The notes beneath the pieces are model-generated. The model worked only from the letters and a program-made list of their open reading frames with translations. It searched no databases and was not told where the DNA came from. The position numbers were made by a program, and so were the translations under genes. A DNA stretch of 64,000 nucleotides from Agromyces bauzanensis (lineage in GTDB: Bacteria > Actinomycetota > Actinomycetes > Actinomycetales > Microbacteriaceae). The DNA lies in NCBI RefSeq assembly GCF_014645655.1, contig NZ_BMMD01000002.1:186001-250000 (forward strand), read 5' to 3'. Shown here piece after piece: positions 26,234-35,352 of this stretch (position 1 is the stretch's first letter; each line of letters opens with the position of its first letter).

Positions 26234-27151
26234 ATGGGTTCAGCCGCGACGTCAGCGGTGACGCAACGCGTGATCGACGAACCGCTGCGCGAGGTCGGTC
26301 GGGTCAACGGTCGTGGTCGGAGCACGTGGTCCGCAGTCCGCGAGATCCTCGCGTACCGTCAGCTCCTCGGCCGGCTCGTCAGCCGGGAGCTGCGCGCGAA
26401 GTACAAGAACAGCAGCCTCGGTGTCGTATGGTCGCTCATGCGCCCGCTGGCGCAGCTGATCATCTACTACGTTGCTATCGGCCAGTTCCTCGGTGCGGCG
26501 CGCTCGATCCCCGACTTCGCGGTCTTCGTGTTCACCGGACTTACCGTCTGGGGCCTCTACAGCGAGATCGTCAATGCCGGCACGACGTCGATCGTCGGCA
26601 ATGCCGGTCTCATCAAGAAGGTCTACCTGCCGCGCGAGATCTTCCCGCTCGCGAGCGTCGGCGGCGCCCTCTTCAACTTCCTGGTGCAGTTCGCAATCCT
26701 CGTCGCGGCGACCTTCGTGCTCGGCCGTCCGCCGTTCCACGTCGACGTGCTCTATGTGCCGTTGTCGATCGCCATCATCGTCGTGCTCGCGACCGGGATC
26801 GCGCTCGTCCTGTCGGCCCTCAACGTGTTCCTCCGCGACGTGGAGCACCTCGTCGAGATCCTGCTGCTCATCCTCTTCTGGGCATCGCCAATCGTCTACT
26901 CCGCAGGGTTCGTTCACGGCGCCATCGGCGGGACCTGGCTCGAGGAGCTATATTTCGCGAACCCGGTCACTCTCGCCGTGCTTGGCATGCAGAAGGCAAT
27001 GTGGGTCGCGGGATCCGAGGATCCCACGCAGTACTGGCCCGACTTCCTCTGGCTGCGGATGCTGATCGCGCTCGCGGTGAGCTTCGTCTTCCTCTGGATC
27101 GGCCAGCGGGTCTTCTCCCGTCTGCAGAGTAATTTCGCGCAGGAGCTCTGA
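26234..27151 (+). CDS. wzm: Polysaccharide ABC exporter, permease subunit
   Basis: A 305-residue membrane protein with about six spans. After a cytoplasmic N-terminus it has the ABC-2 signature LLGRLVSRELRAKYKNSSLG and VVWSLMRPLAQLIIYYVAIG, then GLIKKVYLPREIFPLASVGG (the coupling region) and FWASPIVYSAGFV. Wzm-type permeases move lipid-linked polysaccharide or teichoic acid chains across the membrane with the ATPase encoded 2 bases downstream. GGAGGAGAGG precedes ATG 26234. It heads a tight operon with wzt and a GT2 gene. Confidence 0.9.
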   Translation: MGSAATSAVTQRVIDEPLREVGRVNGRGRSTWSAVREILAYRQLLGRLVSRELRAKYKNSSLGVVWSLMRPLAQLIIYYVAIGQFLGAARSIPDFAVFVFTGLTVWGLYSEIVNAGTTSIVGNAGLIKKVYLPREIFPLASVGGALFNFLVQFAILVAATFVLGRPPFHVDVLYVPLSIAIIVVLATGIALVLSALNVFLRDVEHLVEILLLILFWASPIVYSAGFVHGAIGGTWLEELYFANPVTLAVLGMQKAMWVAGSEDPTQYWPDFLWLRMLIALAVSFVFLWIGQRVFSRLQSNFAQEL

Positions 27152-27153
27152 GC

Positions 27154-28383
27154 ATGGCGACGGTACAGCACATCGCCCGGGTCGAGCACGTCTCGAAACG
27201 GTTCGTCCTCCACAAGGACAAGTCCCTGAAGGACCGTATCCTCTACTTCCGGACCCGGAACCAGTCCAAGACCGATTTCTGGGCGCTCTCCGATGTCAGC
27301 ATCACCCTCGGACTCGGTGAGACCGTCGGCCTCATCGGCCACAACGGCTCGGGCAAGAGCACGCTGCTGAAGGTCATCGGCGGCATCATCGACGCGACGT
27401 CCGGGCGGGTGCTCCGGCGCGGACGCGTCGCGGCGCTCCTCGAACTCGGTGCCGGCTTCCATCCCGACCTGTCGGGTCGCGACAACGTATACCTCAACGC
27501 CTCCATCCTCGGGATGACCACCGAGGAGACTGACGCCGTGTTCGATGACATCGTCGAGTTCTCCGGGATCGGCGAATTCATCGATTCACAGGTGAAGTTC
27601 TACTCGTCGGGCATGTACGTGCGTCTCGCATTCGCCGTCGCCGTGCACTCCGATCCCGACCTGCTCCTCGTGGACGAGGTCCTCGCGGTAGGCGACGAGC
27701 CGTTCCAGCAGAAGTGCATGGCGAAGATCCGGCAGTTCCAGCGCGAGGGCCGGACCATCCTGCTGGTGAGCCACTCCGCCGACCAGGTCGCCGACGTGTG
27801 CAGCCGCACGGTCGTGCTCGACGGCGGGCGCATCGTTCATGACGGGAGCGTCGGCGAGGGGATCCGCGTGCTCCGCGAGGGGTACGAACGCGACCGCGTC
27901 GCCGCACAGGAGGCGGCAGCGGCCAAGGAGTCGCCGGGCTCGGCGTACGTGGGCGCCGTGACGATCTCCGAGGTCTCGGTGACGGATGGCTCCGGTGAAC
28001 CGATCGGCAACGACCAGGTCGCCTACGGGACCGACCTGGTCGTCACCATCCATGCAGAGGTGCACGAGCCGGTCGACTGGATCACCGGATTCACCTTCGA
28101 GAGCGTGCTCGGCCAGATGGTCTACCGACTGAATACGGAGGGACTCGGGATCGACCTGCCGAGCGCTCCAGGCAGGTATGCCGTCGAGTTCCGGCTTCCC
28201 CGGACAAACTTCGGGCGCGACCGCATCATCGTCAGTGCGGGTGCGACAACCCTCGACGGAACCACGATCGCGCTCCTGAATCCCGCCGCCCATCTAGACT
28301 TCGAGGAGGACCCGCACGGTGCGGGGGTCATCCAGTTCGCGGCGGTCGGTTCTCTTCGCGACGAGGTCCCCGCGACGACGTGA
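27154..28383 (+). CDS. wzt: Polysaccharide ABC exporter, ATPase with C-terminal glycan-binding domain
   Basis: A 409-residue protein. Residues 1-240 are an ABC ATPase with Walker A GHNGSGKST, signature YSSGMYVRLAFAVAVH, Walker B LLLVDEVLAVGD and the H-loop LVSHSAD. Residues about 265-405 form a beta-rich Wzt-C domain (ISEVSVTDGSGEPIGNDQVA and later DWITGFTFESVLGQMVYRL). In O-antigen systems that domain recognises the end of the finished chain. Its presence suggests that chains are completed and capped in the cytoplasm before export. The stop overlaps the next GTG. The partner is the permease at 26234. Confidence 0.92.
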   Translation: MATVQHIARVEHVSKRFVLHKDKSLKDRILYFRTRNQSKTDFWALSDVSITLGLGETVGLIGHNGSGKSTLLKVIGGIIDATSGRVLRRGRVAALLELGAGFHPDLSGRDNVYLNASILGMTTEETDAVFDDIVEFSGIGEFIDSQVKFYSSGMYVRLAFAVAVHSDPDLLLVDEVLAVGDEPFQQKCMAKIRQFQREGRTILLVSHSADQVADVCSRTVVLDGGRIVHDGSVGEGIRVLREGYERDRVAAQEAAAAKESPGSAYVGAVTISEVSVTDGSGEPIGNDQVAYGTDLVVTIHAEVHEPVDWITGFTFESVLGQMVYRLNTEGLGIDLPSAPGRYAVEFRLPRTNFGRDRIIVSAGATTLDGTTIALLNPAAHLDFEEDPHGAGVIQFAAVGSLRDEVPATT

Positions 28384-29258
28384 ACGAGCCTGCCAGCGAC
28401 TCACTCTCGACGCCGAGGCTCGCGATCATCGTCGTCGCGTACCGATCCGACACCGAACTCGACGCATTTCTCGCGAGCGCTGGGAAGGGCTCGTCCGAGC
28501 CGGCGGTGCTGATCGTCGCGGACAACCTGCCTTCGGAGGGCGTCGCGGCCACCATCGCAGCCCGGTACGGCGCGGCGTACGTTCCCATGCACGCCAACCT
28601 CGGGTACGGCGGAGCCGTCAACGCGGCGGTGGAACTGCTCCCGACGACGATCAAGTGGGTGCTCGTCAGCAACCCCGACGTGATGATCTCCGCTGGTGCG
28701 ATCGACGAGCTCCTTCGCCTCGCGGGCGGCGATCCCGCGATCGCCAGCGCAGGTCCGCGGATCCTCAACGAGGACGGATCGGTGTACCCGTCTGCACGCG
28801 CGGTACCGTCTATCGGGTCCGGCATCGGCCATGCATTGTTCTCCCGCGTCTGGGCTGGGAACCCGTGGACCGCGAGGTACCACAACGGCGAGGACTACTC
28901 GCGGGTCCGGGATGCCGGCTGGCTGTCAGGGGCCTGCGTGCTGCTACGACGTTCCGCCTTCGACGCGATCGGCGGCTTCGACCCCGGCTACTTCATGTAC
29001 TTCGAGGACGTCGACCTCGGGTACCGCCTCGGGCGTGTCGGCTATCGCAACATGTTCGACCCCGCCGCTTCGGTCACCCACCTCGGCGGCCGTTCCACGG
29101 CAACCGAGTCGGCCGCGATGCTCCGCGCGCACCATCGCAGTGCCGAGCGCTTCCTCGCCAAGCGGTACGACGGCGTACTTCGCTGGCCGCTTCGCTTCGC
29201 GCTGCTGATCGGACTCCGGACGCGGCTGTTCGTCGCGGAACGCCGGCTCAGTCACTGA
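28380..29258 (+). CDS. Glycosyltransferase family 2 (WbbL/rhamnosyltransferase-like)
   Basis: A 292-residue GT-A protein. Motifs in order are LAIIVVAYRSDTELDAFL, VLIVADNLPSEGVAATIA, GYGGAVNAAVEL, WVLVSNPDVMISAGAIDEL (the acidic NPD motif) and GACVLLRRSAFDAIGGFD. The catalytic-base region FMYFEDVDLGYRLGRVGY follows. This pattern is characteristic of rhamnosyltransferases including mycobacterial WbbL. It is translationally coupled to wzt (GTGA overlap), so it probably builds the exported chain. It overlaps the convergent YfhO-like gene by 11 bases. Confidence 0.85.
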   Translation: MNEPASDSLSTPRLAIIVVAYRSDTELDAFLASAGKGSSEPAVLIVADNLPSEGVAATIAARYGAAYVPMHANLGYGGAVNAAVELLPTTIKWVLVSNPDVMISAGAIDELLRLAGGDPAIASAGPRILNEDGSVYPSARAVPSIGSGIGHALFSRVWAGNPWTARYHNGEDYSRVRDAGWLSGACVLLRRSAFDAIGGFDPGYFMYFEDVDLGYRLGRVGYRNMFDPAASVTHLGGRSTATESAAMLRAHHRSAERFLAKRYDGVLRWPLRFALLIGLRTRLFVAERRLSH

Positions 29259-32058
29259 GCCGCCCCCTACGGGCGCGGACGGTCCGGATGACTCCCGCCG
29301 CCGCGATCACCAGCAGCACGATCGCGGCCGACATCGTCGCCCAGCTCCCGGTGACGAGGCCGGGAGTGCGATACCGCACCTCCACGCTGTGGGTACCGGA
29401 CGAGACGAACACCGCACCCGCCGCATGGTCCGCCGACGCGATCGTGGTGCTCACACCGTCGATGCTCGCCGTCCATCCGGGTCGACTGAACGAATCCTCG
29501 ATCACGAGCCAGCCGGCTCCCTCGGCCTCCACGTCGTAGCGGAAGGTATCCTCCTCGATCTGGTGTGCGTCGATCTCGGCGGTCGAGCCGGCGTCAGGCT
29601 CGCGCGCATCGTCCGCGGAATCGAGGATGACGGCCTCGGCGGGCACCGACCCCGCGGCCAGCGCGTCGACCTGGGCATCCGGATCCTCTATGACCTGCTC
29701 CTCCGACGCCCAGCGCACGCGCTCGAGGGCGCTCGCCCGCTCGTACACGGTCGCATCCCCGGTGTGGACGATCCGAAGGTCGTCGTCCTCCGGACGCGTG
29801 ATCCCGATCGCCAGCGCGCCGTCTGCCGACGCGGCCAGCTCGACCGGTGCGTCGATGCCGGAGAGCGTGAGCCGGACCGACCACGGTGCCTCCGTGGGGA
29901 TGTCGTCGCCGGCGATGGCGATGCTGCGCACATCCGCGAAGGCCCGCACCCACGTGGAGGTCGTCGCCAGGACCGACCCGTCCCCGCCCACGACGTCCGC
30001 CTTGATCGTCACTCCGCCGCTTCCGGCCGCCGGCGAGTGGAGGTCCACGCTGATGCCGCGGAGCGGTCCCCGTCCTGTCGCAGAGAAGACCGGCACCCCA
30101 TCGGATGCCGCGATGGTCGTCGCGGAATCCGGGGTCGACTCGACCGTGCCGACCACGGTGCCCGGGTCTGCGACGAGGAAGCGCACCCCGAGCCGGTCCA
30201 GGATGGGCGAACCCGCCGATTCGTCGAGCGTCGCCGCCCGCAGTGTCGAATACGTGGGCGTCGCGAACGAATCCGGATCCACAGCGCGAAGCAGGTCCCG
30301 CCACTCCGCGGTGTGGAACGCGTGTCCGCCGACGGACCGTAGTCGGTACGCAGTGTTGGATCCCGGCAACATCGCCTGTTCCACGGTGGCGTAGCGGTCC
30401 TGGCCGAGATGCTCTGCGAGGAACTCATGCGTGGCGGTGGTCGCATAGAAGGTCGAATCGCGTGACGATTGCCACCAGACGGAAGTCACACCGAGAGCGG
30501 GAACGACGATGAGCACCGGGATCACCGCCGTAACGATCGACCGTGGGAAGAGTCGGAACATCCATGACGACGCGATGAGCACGATGGCGATGCCCGCCCC
30601 CACAGCGACGAACATCACCTCCCGCCTCATGAGCAGGTAGCGATCTGCAGGGACCTGGCCGAGCGAGGTCAGCACGAGCGTGACCGCGCAGACGGCAATG
30701 GCACCGGCCAGGATGCACCGCACCACGGTCGCCCACGCGACCCGCGCGTGGGCGCGCGATGCGCGGAGCACGGATCGGAGCGGAGCGGGGTCGAGGGCCG
30801 CGTGAATGCCGAACGCGGCGAGCACCGCCGCGAAGAATCCGACCATCGCTCGCATCCGCCCGATGTGGTTGCTGGAGAACACCGGCAGTTCGATGAAGGG
30901 TGCAAGGAACCCATCGCCGACGTACGTCATCACGATCGCGACGAAGAACGCGACAGTGAAGAACACGGTCGCCCCGTGGCGCGAACGAGCCCGAGTGGGA
31001 ATGAGGATCGCGACGGCGACGAGCACGAGCACGACCGCACCCAAGTACGAGAAGACCTCCACAGGATGTCCGGGCACCCAGACCCCGACCGGATCCGGAC
31101 CGCCGTTGAGGTCGGGGACGAGCGCAGATGCCAGTGCGGACCAGGCGAGATGCATTTCCGGCGTCTGGGCGCGCACGTCGAAGTCGATGACCGACGATGC
31201 GTTGACGGCGAACGGGACGATTTGCCAGCCAGCGAGGGCGACGCCCAGCACTACCCCGATCGCCGAGACGGCTCCGGACCCGACGACGGCGAGCACGCGC
31301 CGACGCACGACGATCGACCGCACCAGCACGTACGCGGCACCGGCGTACAGCCCGTAGCCCGCGATGGCCGGGAATCCGCCGAGCAGAATGGCGGCCACTG
31401 CCAGCGCGACCGGCACTGCATCGATGAGTCGCGTTCGCACGGACGCCCGATCGAGGGCCCAGAAGAGCAGCGGGATGAGCGCCGCCACGCGCGTCTGCGG
31501 CCAGTTCGTCCAAGCCACCATGAATCCCGATGCCGCGAAGGTGAGGCTCGCGACCGGCCACGCGACGCGTACGATGCCCAGTCGCCGGAGGAAGAGCGAC
31601 ATGCCGACCGTGATCACGACGATCTCGAGGAGCTTCACATATCCAGCGGCCAGTTCCGGCGGAAGCACCCACCATGGCAGGGAGAGCGGCGAGTACGCAC
31701 CCGAATTCGGCAGACCGCCGAGTTCGGTGCCACCCGCGACGTACTGGTTCCACTCGGCGAAGTCACCAGCACCTGCCTGCTCGCTGAGCAGGATGGTCTG
31801 CGGCGCAACCGAATCGATCGTGTCGCCGGTCAGCAGGAGGATGGGGGTCGTGTCCTCCGCGGTCGCGGACCACGGCGCGAATGAGGTGAACCCCTCGGTC
31901 CGGAGAAACGTGCCAGCGCCGACGAGCGGCCCGCCGATGCTCAGCACCGTGAACACCACGAGAGCGGCCCAGCCGACCACCTCAGCCCAATGACGTCGTA
32001 CGACGGATGCCGCTGCAGTGAATCGGCGCTCCACTGGGACGACGGGAGGCGGTGTCAC
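29248..32058 (-). CDS. Large YfhO-like polytopic membrane protein, probable GT-C glycosyltransferase
   Basis: A 936-residue protein. After an N-terminal TM (WAEVVGWAALVVFTVLSIGG) and a long external loop, about ten further spans reach residue 560. A beta-rich external domain then ends in EDSFSRPGWTASIDGVSTTI and GAVFVSSGTHSVEVRYRTPG, with a last TM. The end motif is the one seen in YfhO/Csg-type proteins, which decorate lipoteichoic acid or wall polymers outside the membrane from polyprenyl-linked sugars. The start is GTG 32058, with GGAG 8 bases upstream; there is no closer ATG. Donor and acceptor are unknown. Confidence 0.75.
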   Translation of the reverse strand: MTPPPVVPVERRFTAAASVVRRHWAEVVGWAALVVFTVLSIGGPLVGAGTFLRTEGFTSFAPWSATAEDTTPILLLTGDTIDSVAPQTILLSEQAGAGDFAEWNQYVAGGTELGGLPNSGAYSPLSLPWWVLPPELAAGYVKLLEIVVITVGMSLFLRRLGIVRVAWPVASLTFAASGFMVAWTNWPQTRVAALIPLLFWALDRASVRTRLIDAVPVALAVAAILLGGFPAIAGYGLYAGAAYVLVRSIVVRRRVLAVVGSGAVSAIGVVLGVALAGWQIVPFAVNASSVIDFDVRAQTPEMHLAWSALASALVPDLNGGPDPVGVWVPGHPVEVFSYLGAVVLVLVAVAILIPTRARSRHGATVFFTVAFFVAIVMTYVGDGFLAPFIELPVFSSNHIGRMRAMVGFFAAVLAAFGIHAALDPAPLRSVLRASRAHARVAWATVVRCILAGAIAVCAVTLVLTSLGQVPADRYLLMRREVMFVAVGAGIAIVLIASSWMFRLFPRSIVTAVIPVLIVVPALGVTSVWWQSSRDSTFYATTATHEFLAEHLGQDRYATVEQAMLPGSNTAYRLRSVGGHAFHTAEWRDLLRAVDPDSFATPTYSTLRAATLDESAGSPILDRLGVRFLVADPGTVVGTVESTPDSATTIAASDGVPVFSATGRGPLRGISVDLHSPAAGSGGVTIKADVVGGDGSVLATTSTWVRAFADVRSIAIAGDDIPTEAPWSVRLTLSGIDAPVELAASADGALAIGITRPEDDDLRIVHTGDATVYERASALERVRWASEEQVIEDPDAQVDALAAGSVPAEAVILDSADDAREPDAGSTAEIDAHQIEEDTFRYDVEAEGAGWLVIEDSFSRPGWTASIDGVSTTIASADHAAGAVFVSSGTHSVEVRYRTPGLVTGSWATMSAAIVLLVIAAAGVIRTVRARRGRLSD

Positions 32059-32175
32059 GTCGACTGCTCCATTCTCTCCCGGACATTCGATTATGCCGGA
32101 CTCGCGTGAGAATCCTCGCACCGGTGCCACCGGGTATCCTTGCAGATCTCCCCCCGTCCTCTTACGAAGGTCCGC

Positions 32176-33135
32176 ATGAAGCTGTTCGTTCAGATCCCCT
32201 GCCTCAACGAAGAGGAGACCCTTCCTCTCGTCCTCGAGTCCATCCCGACCCAGATCGACGGGATCGACGAGATCGAGATCCTCGTTATCGACGACGGTTC
32301 GACCGATCGCACTGTCGAGATCGCGCGCGCACACGGGGTCCGGCATTTCGTTCGGCACACTCGCAACATGGGACTGGCACGCTCGTTCTCCGACGGCGCA
32401 GACTACGCACTGCTCCACGGGGCCGACATCGTGGTGAACACCGATGGGGACAACCAGTACCCACAGGCGCGGATCGGCGATCTCGTCCAGCCGATCCTGG
32501 CGGGTGATGCCGATGTCGTGGTCGCGGATCGCCAGACACAGCAGGTCGCCCACTTCTCGCCTTTCAAGAAGCTGATGCAGCGTTTCGGCAGCTGGGTGGT
32601 CAACAAGGCTGCAAGCACGAACCTTCCCGACGCCGCAAGCGGGTTCCGCGCTTATTCCCGCGAGTCACTGATCCGCTTGAACGTCGTCACGCGCTTCAGC
32701 TACTGCATGGAGACGATCATCCAAGCGGGTTACAAGCGACTCGCCATCACGAGTATTCCCGTCGAGACCAACCCGAAGACCCGGGAGTCTCGACTGTTCA
32801 AGAACATGTGGCAGCACATGTTCCAGTCGGGCAGCGCGATCGTACGGGCCTATCTCATGTACCGCCCCTACGTGATCTTCGCGGGGCTGGGCACACTCTT
32901 CCTCATCGGCGGCATCATCCCGTTTGTGCGCTATCTCGCGCTCGAACTTGGCGGCGTCGCCGGTGACCACCTCCAGTCGCTGCTGCTCGGCGTGCTGCTC
33001 ATCACGGGCGCCCTGCTCGCGTTCGCGATCGGCGTCGTCGCCGACCTCACGCGCATCAACAGATCGTTGACGGAAGACCAGCTCGAATTGCTGAAGCGGC
33101 AGCGTTACCGCGAGGGTCGCGCCGCCGTGCGCTGA
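32176..33135 (+). CDS. Family 2 glycosyltransferase, polyprenyl-phosphate type with two C-terminal spans
   Basis: A 319-residue protein. The GT-A domain has MKLFVQIPCLNEEETLPLVL, ILVIDDGSTDRTVEIAR, HTRNMGLARSFSDGAD, VVNTDGDNQYPQARI (DxD) and DAASGFRAYSRESLIRL. The last 90 residues contain two hydrophobic hairpin spans (VIFAGLGTLFLIGGIIPFV and LLLGVLLITGALLAFAIGVV). It probably makes a polyprenyl-phosphate hexose used outside the membrane by a GT-C enzyme; the YfhO-like neighbour transcribed divergently is a candidate user. GAAGG lies 5 bases before ATG 32176. The 3' end overlaps the convergent gene by 31 bases. Confidence 0.85.
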   Translation: MKLFVQIPCLNEEETLPLVLESIPTQIDGIDEIEILVIDDGSTDRTVEIARAHGVRHFVRHTRNMGLARSFSDGADYALLHGADIVVNTDGDNQYPQARIGDLVQPILAGDADVVVADRQTQQVAHFSPFKKLMQRFGSWVVNKAASTNLPDAASGFRAYSRESLIRLNVVTRFSYCMETIIQAGYKRLAITSIPVETNPKTRESRLFKNMWQHMFQSGSAIVRAYLMYRPYVIFAGLGTLFLIGGIIPFVRYLALELGGVAGDHLQSLLLGVLLITGALLAFAIGVVADLTRINRSLTEDQLELLKRQRYREGRAAVR

Positions 33136-35225
33136 GCCTCGTCCCGCGACGGTCGCAAATCCGCCACCACCTCGTCGAGGTTCTCGCGCAACTCTGACGC
33201 CATGGCGTCGACTGAGTAGATCTCTCGCGCCGCGCGCTGGAACGAGCGAGCCTGCTCCGCGCGATCCGGGCCGAGGCTGACCGCCATGATGCAGCGCACC
33301 CACGCGGCCGCGTCCTCGCTCGGGACGCGGATCCCGGTGACACCGTCGCGTACGGCGTCGACGAGGCCCTCGCGGTCGGCGGCGATCGTGAACAAACCGG
33401 CTTGGCTCGACTCCGTGACGACCAGCCCGAAGCCCTCGACGTCGCCGGGAACGGCGATGTTGGGCTGCACGTAGAGATCGGCACCGTGGAGGACTTCCGT
33501 GCGCTCGTCGTCGTCGACAAGGCCGAGCAGGTGCACTCGGCCAGACACGCCCGTCGCCTCCGCCGCCGCAGCGATCGCACCGCGGTCCTCCCCGTCACCG
33601 ACGATGAGGTAGACGAAGCGGTCGTCGAGCGCCGGCAGCACCATTTCGACGAACCAGCGGACTCCCTTGCGCCTCACCAGACGACCGGTGGTCACGAGCA
33701 GGATGTCGGACGGTCGTAGTCCGTATCGAACTTCGAGGCGCTTCCGCGCCACCTCCCGCGAGTACGGCGGGTCGGCCGCCGGGGGAAGGCCGAGGACGAC
33801 GACATGCACGCGGTCGGGTCGGGCGCCGATCGCGAGGGCCGCTCCGCGGGTCGACTCGCTGATCGCGATGATCCTCGATGCGCGTCGAAGAGCCGGGCGG
33901 ACCACCATCCGGTAGAGCGGATGGTCGTAGGTCACGTCCAGTCCCATCACCATGGGCACTGCCGCGACTCGGAGCGATCGCGGAATCCAGCCCATTGCCG
34001 CCCAGGTGAGGGCGTCTCCGAACAGGATCACCCGATCCCTGCTGAGAAGGCACCGCCAGAAGAGCCGCATCGACGCCACGGGCAGCCACCAGACAAGGTT
34101 CCGGTTGTTCCGGCCCAAGGCGATGAGCTCGGTCCGCGTGTCGCCCGCCTGAAGCGCTCTGTGCGTGCTGACCGCCAGGGTCTCCATGCCCCCGATCGAG
34201 GGCGGGAACTTGCGCGTGACGAAGAGCGGCGCCGGTGCGGCATCCGGAACCGAGCGCGTCCGTGTGCGCGGACTGATGGTGAACACCAGCATGGCGACGT
34301 CGCCGATCGTCATCAGGATTCGATCGACCACCACGATGCTGAGCACGGAGGCGGCGGGAAGGAAGGACCCGAGGGTGAGGCCGAGCACCACCTCGCGCAC
34401 ACCTGCCCCCGCGGGGGCGATGACAGCCGCGAAACCGGAGACCCATGCGATGGCGTAGCTGGCGACGGAGAGGACGAACTCGAATGGCGAGATAGCCTGC
34501 GAGGCGGCGACGAGGAGCGCCAGTCCCGTGCCGAGCAGCGCCCAGCTGAGGACGGACCATGCGATGGCCGCCGCGAACGGACGGTATCGGAGCGCCGGCA
34601 CCGCTTCCCGGCGCATCAGCCTCAGTGCCAAGCCGATGAGGCGATCGAGGATCGGCGGCATGAGGATGACCACGCCGATCGCGAGGAGGACGACCGGCGC
34701 CCACCAGTACTGTTCTCGTACAGCGGGAACGAGGAACAGCGCTCCCGTCGAGTACACGGCGCCGACCGTCACGCCGATGAGGAGGGCGATCGTCATAGAT
34801 GTCACGCTCACGCGCGCCGCCAGTCCGGCGGCACGACCGGTGCGGGCGCTCAGGACGATGGGCCAGATGCCACCGGGGATGTACTTCGCGAGCTGCGACA
34901 CGAAGAACACGCGGGCCGAATCTCGGTATCCGAGCCGGATGCCGAAAGCGCCGACGACGCTCCGCCACGAGAGCATGTTGACGTACAGGCCGGCGAGGAC
35001 GCTCGACGCGGCTGCGAACACCAGCCACGGGTTCATCTGCAGCACGGCTGCCGAGAATGTCTCCCAGTTGACGACGACGCTCCACGAGAGCAGCACGATC
35101 GTGAGCAGGCCCACGATGATCTGCAACCACGATCGCAGGCGCATCGCCGTCGAGCGTTCCACGGTCGGGTTCGCGGGAGCGTCAGACGTGGAGAGTCCGA
35201 CAGGGCGCACGCGTGTTCCTCTCAT
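33105..35225 (-). CDS. Fusion of a flippase-like (LPG-synthase TM/UPF0104) membrane domain and a GT4 glycosyltransferase
   Basis: A 706-residue protein. Residues about 30-345 hold eight or so spans of the lysylphosphatidylglycerol-synthase TM family: LAGLYVNMLSWRSVVGAFG, FFVSQLAKYIPGGIWPIVLS and AVIAPAGAGVREVVLGLTLG, which are its three usual conserved loops. Residues about 360-690 are a GT4 enzyme: LFVTRKFPPSIGGMETLA, LLVTTGRLVRRKGVRWFVE and E-x7-E in VEGFGLVVTESSQAG. The frame runs continuously across the join with no stop or second start signal. The two activities, perhaps membrane passage or lipid handling plus sugar transfer, are thus tied together. The start is uncertain; 35144 is an alternative. 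Confidence 0.8.
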   Translation of the reverse strand: MRGTRVRPVGLSTSDAPANPTVERSTAMRLRSWLQIIVGLLTIVLLSWSVVVNWETFSAAVLQMNPWLVFAAASSVLAGLYVNMLSWRSVVGAFGIRLGYRDSARVFFVSQLAKYIPGGIWPIVLSARTGRAAGLAARVSVTSMTIALLIGVTVGAVYSTGALFLVPAVREQYWWAPVVLLAIGVVILMPPILDRLIGLALRLMRREAVPALRYRPFAAAIAWSVLSWALLGTGLALLVAASQAISPFEFVLSVASYAIAWVSGFAAVIAPAGAGVREVVLGLTLGSFLPAASVLSIVVVDRILMTIGDVAMLVFTISPRTRTRSVPDAAPAPLFVTRKFPPSIGGMETLAVSTHRALQAGDTRTELIALGRNNRNLVWWLPVASMRLFWRCLLSRDRVILFGDALTWAAMGWIPRSLRVAAVPMVMGLDVTYDHPLYRMVVRPALRRASRIIAISESTRGAALAIGARPDRVHVVVLGLPPAADPPYSREVARKRLEVRYGLRPSDILLVTTGRLVRRKGVRWFVEMVLPALDDRFVYLIVGDGEDRGAIAAAAEATGVSGRVHLLGLVDDDERTEVLHGADLYVQPNIAVPGDVEGFGLVVTESSQAGLFTIAADREGLVDAVRDGVTGIRVPSEDAAAWVRCIMAVSLGPDRAEQARSFQRAAREIYSVDAMASELRENLDEVVADLRPSRDEAQRTAARPSR

Positions 35226-35352
35226 GGTGGACCTGGGTCGGGGCCCGCGCGGGATGGCCTCGGGCTGGGCGATACCCGGTTTGACCCCGGGTATCCTCTG
35301 AGTGTACCTCGCACCTCGAAGCGGCTTTCGCTGCGCGAACGAACGGAAGAAC

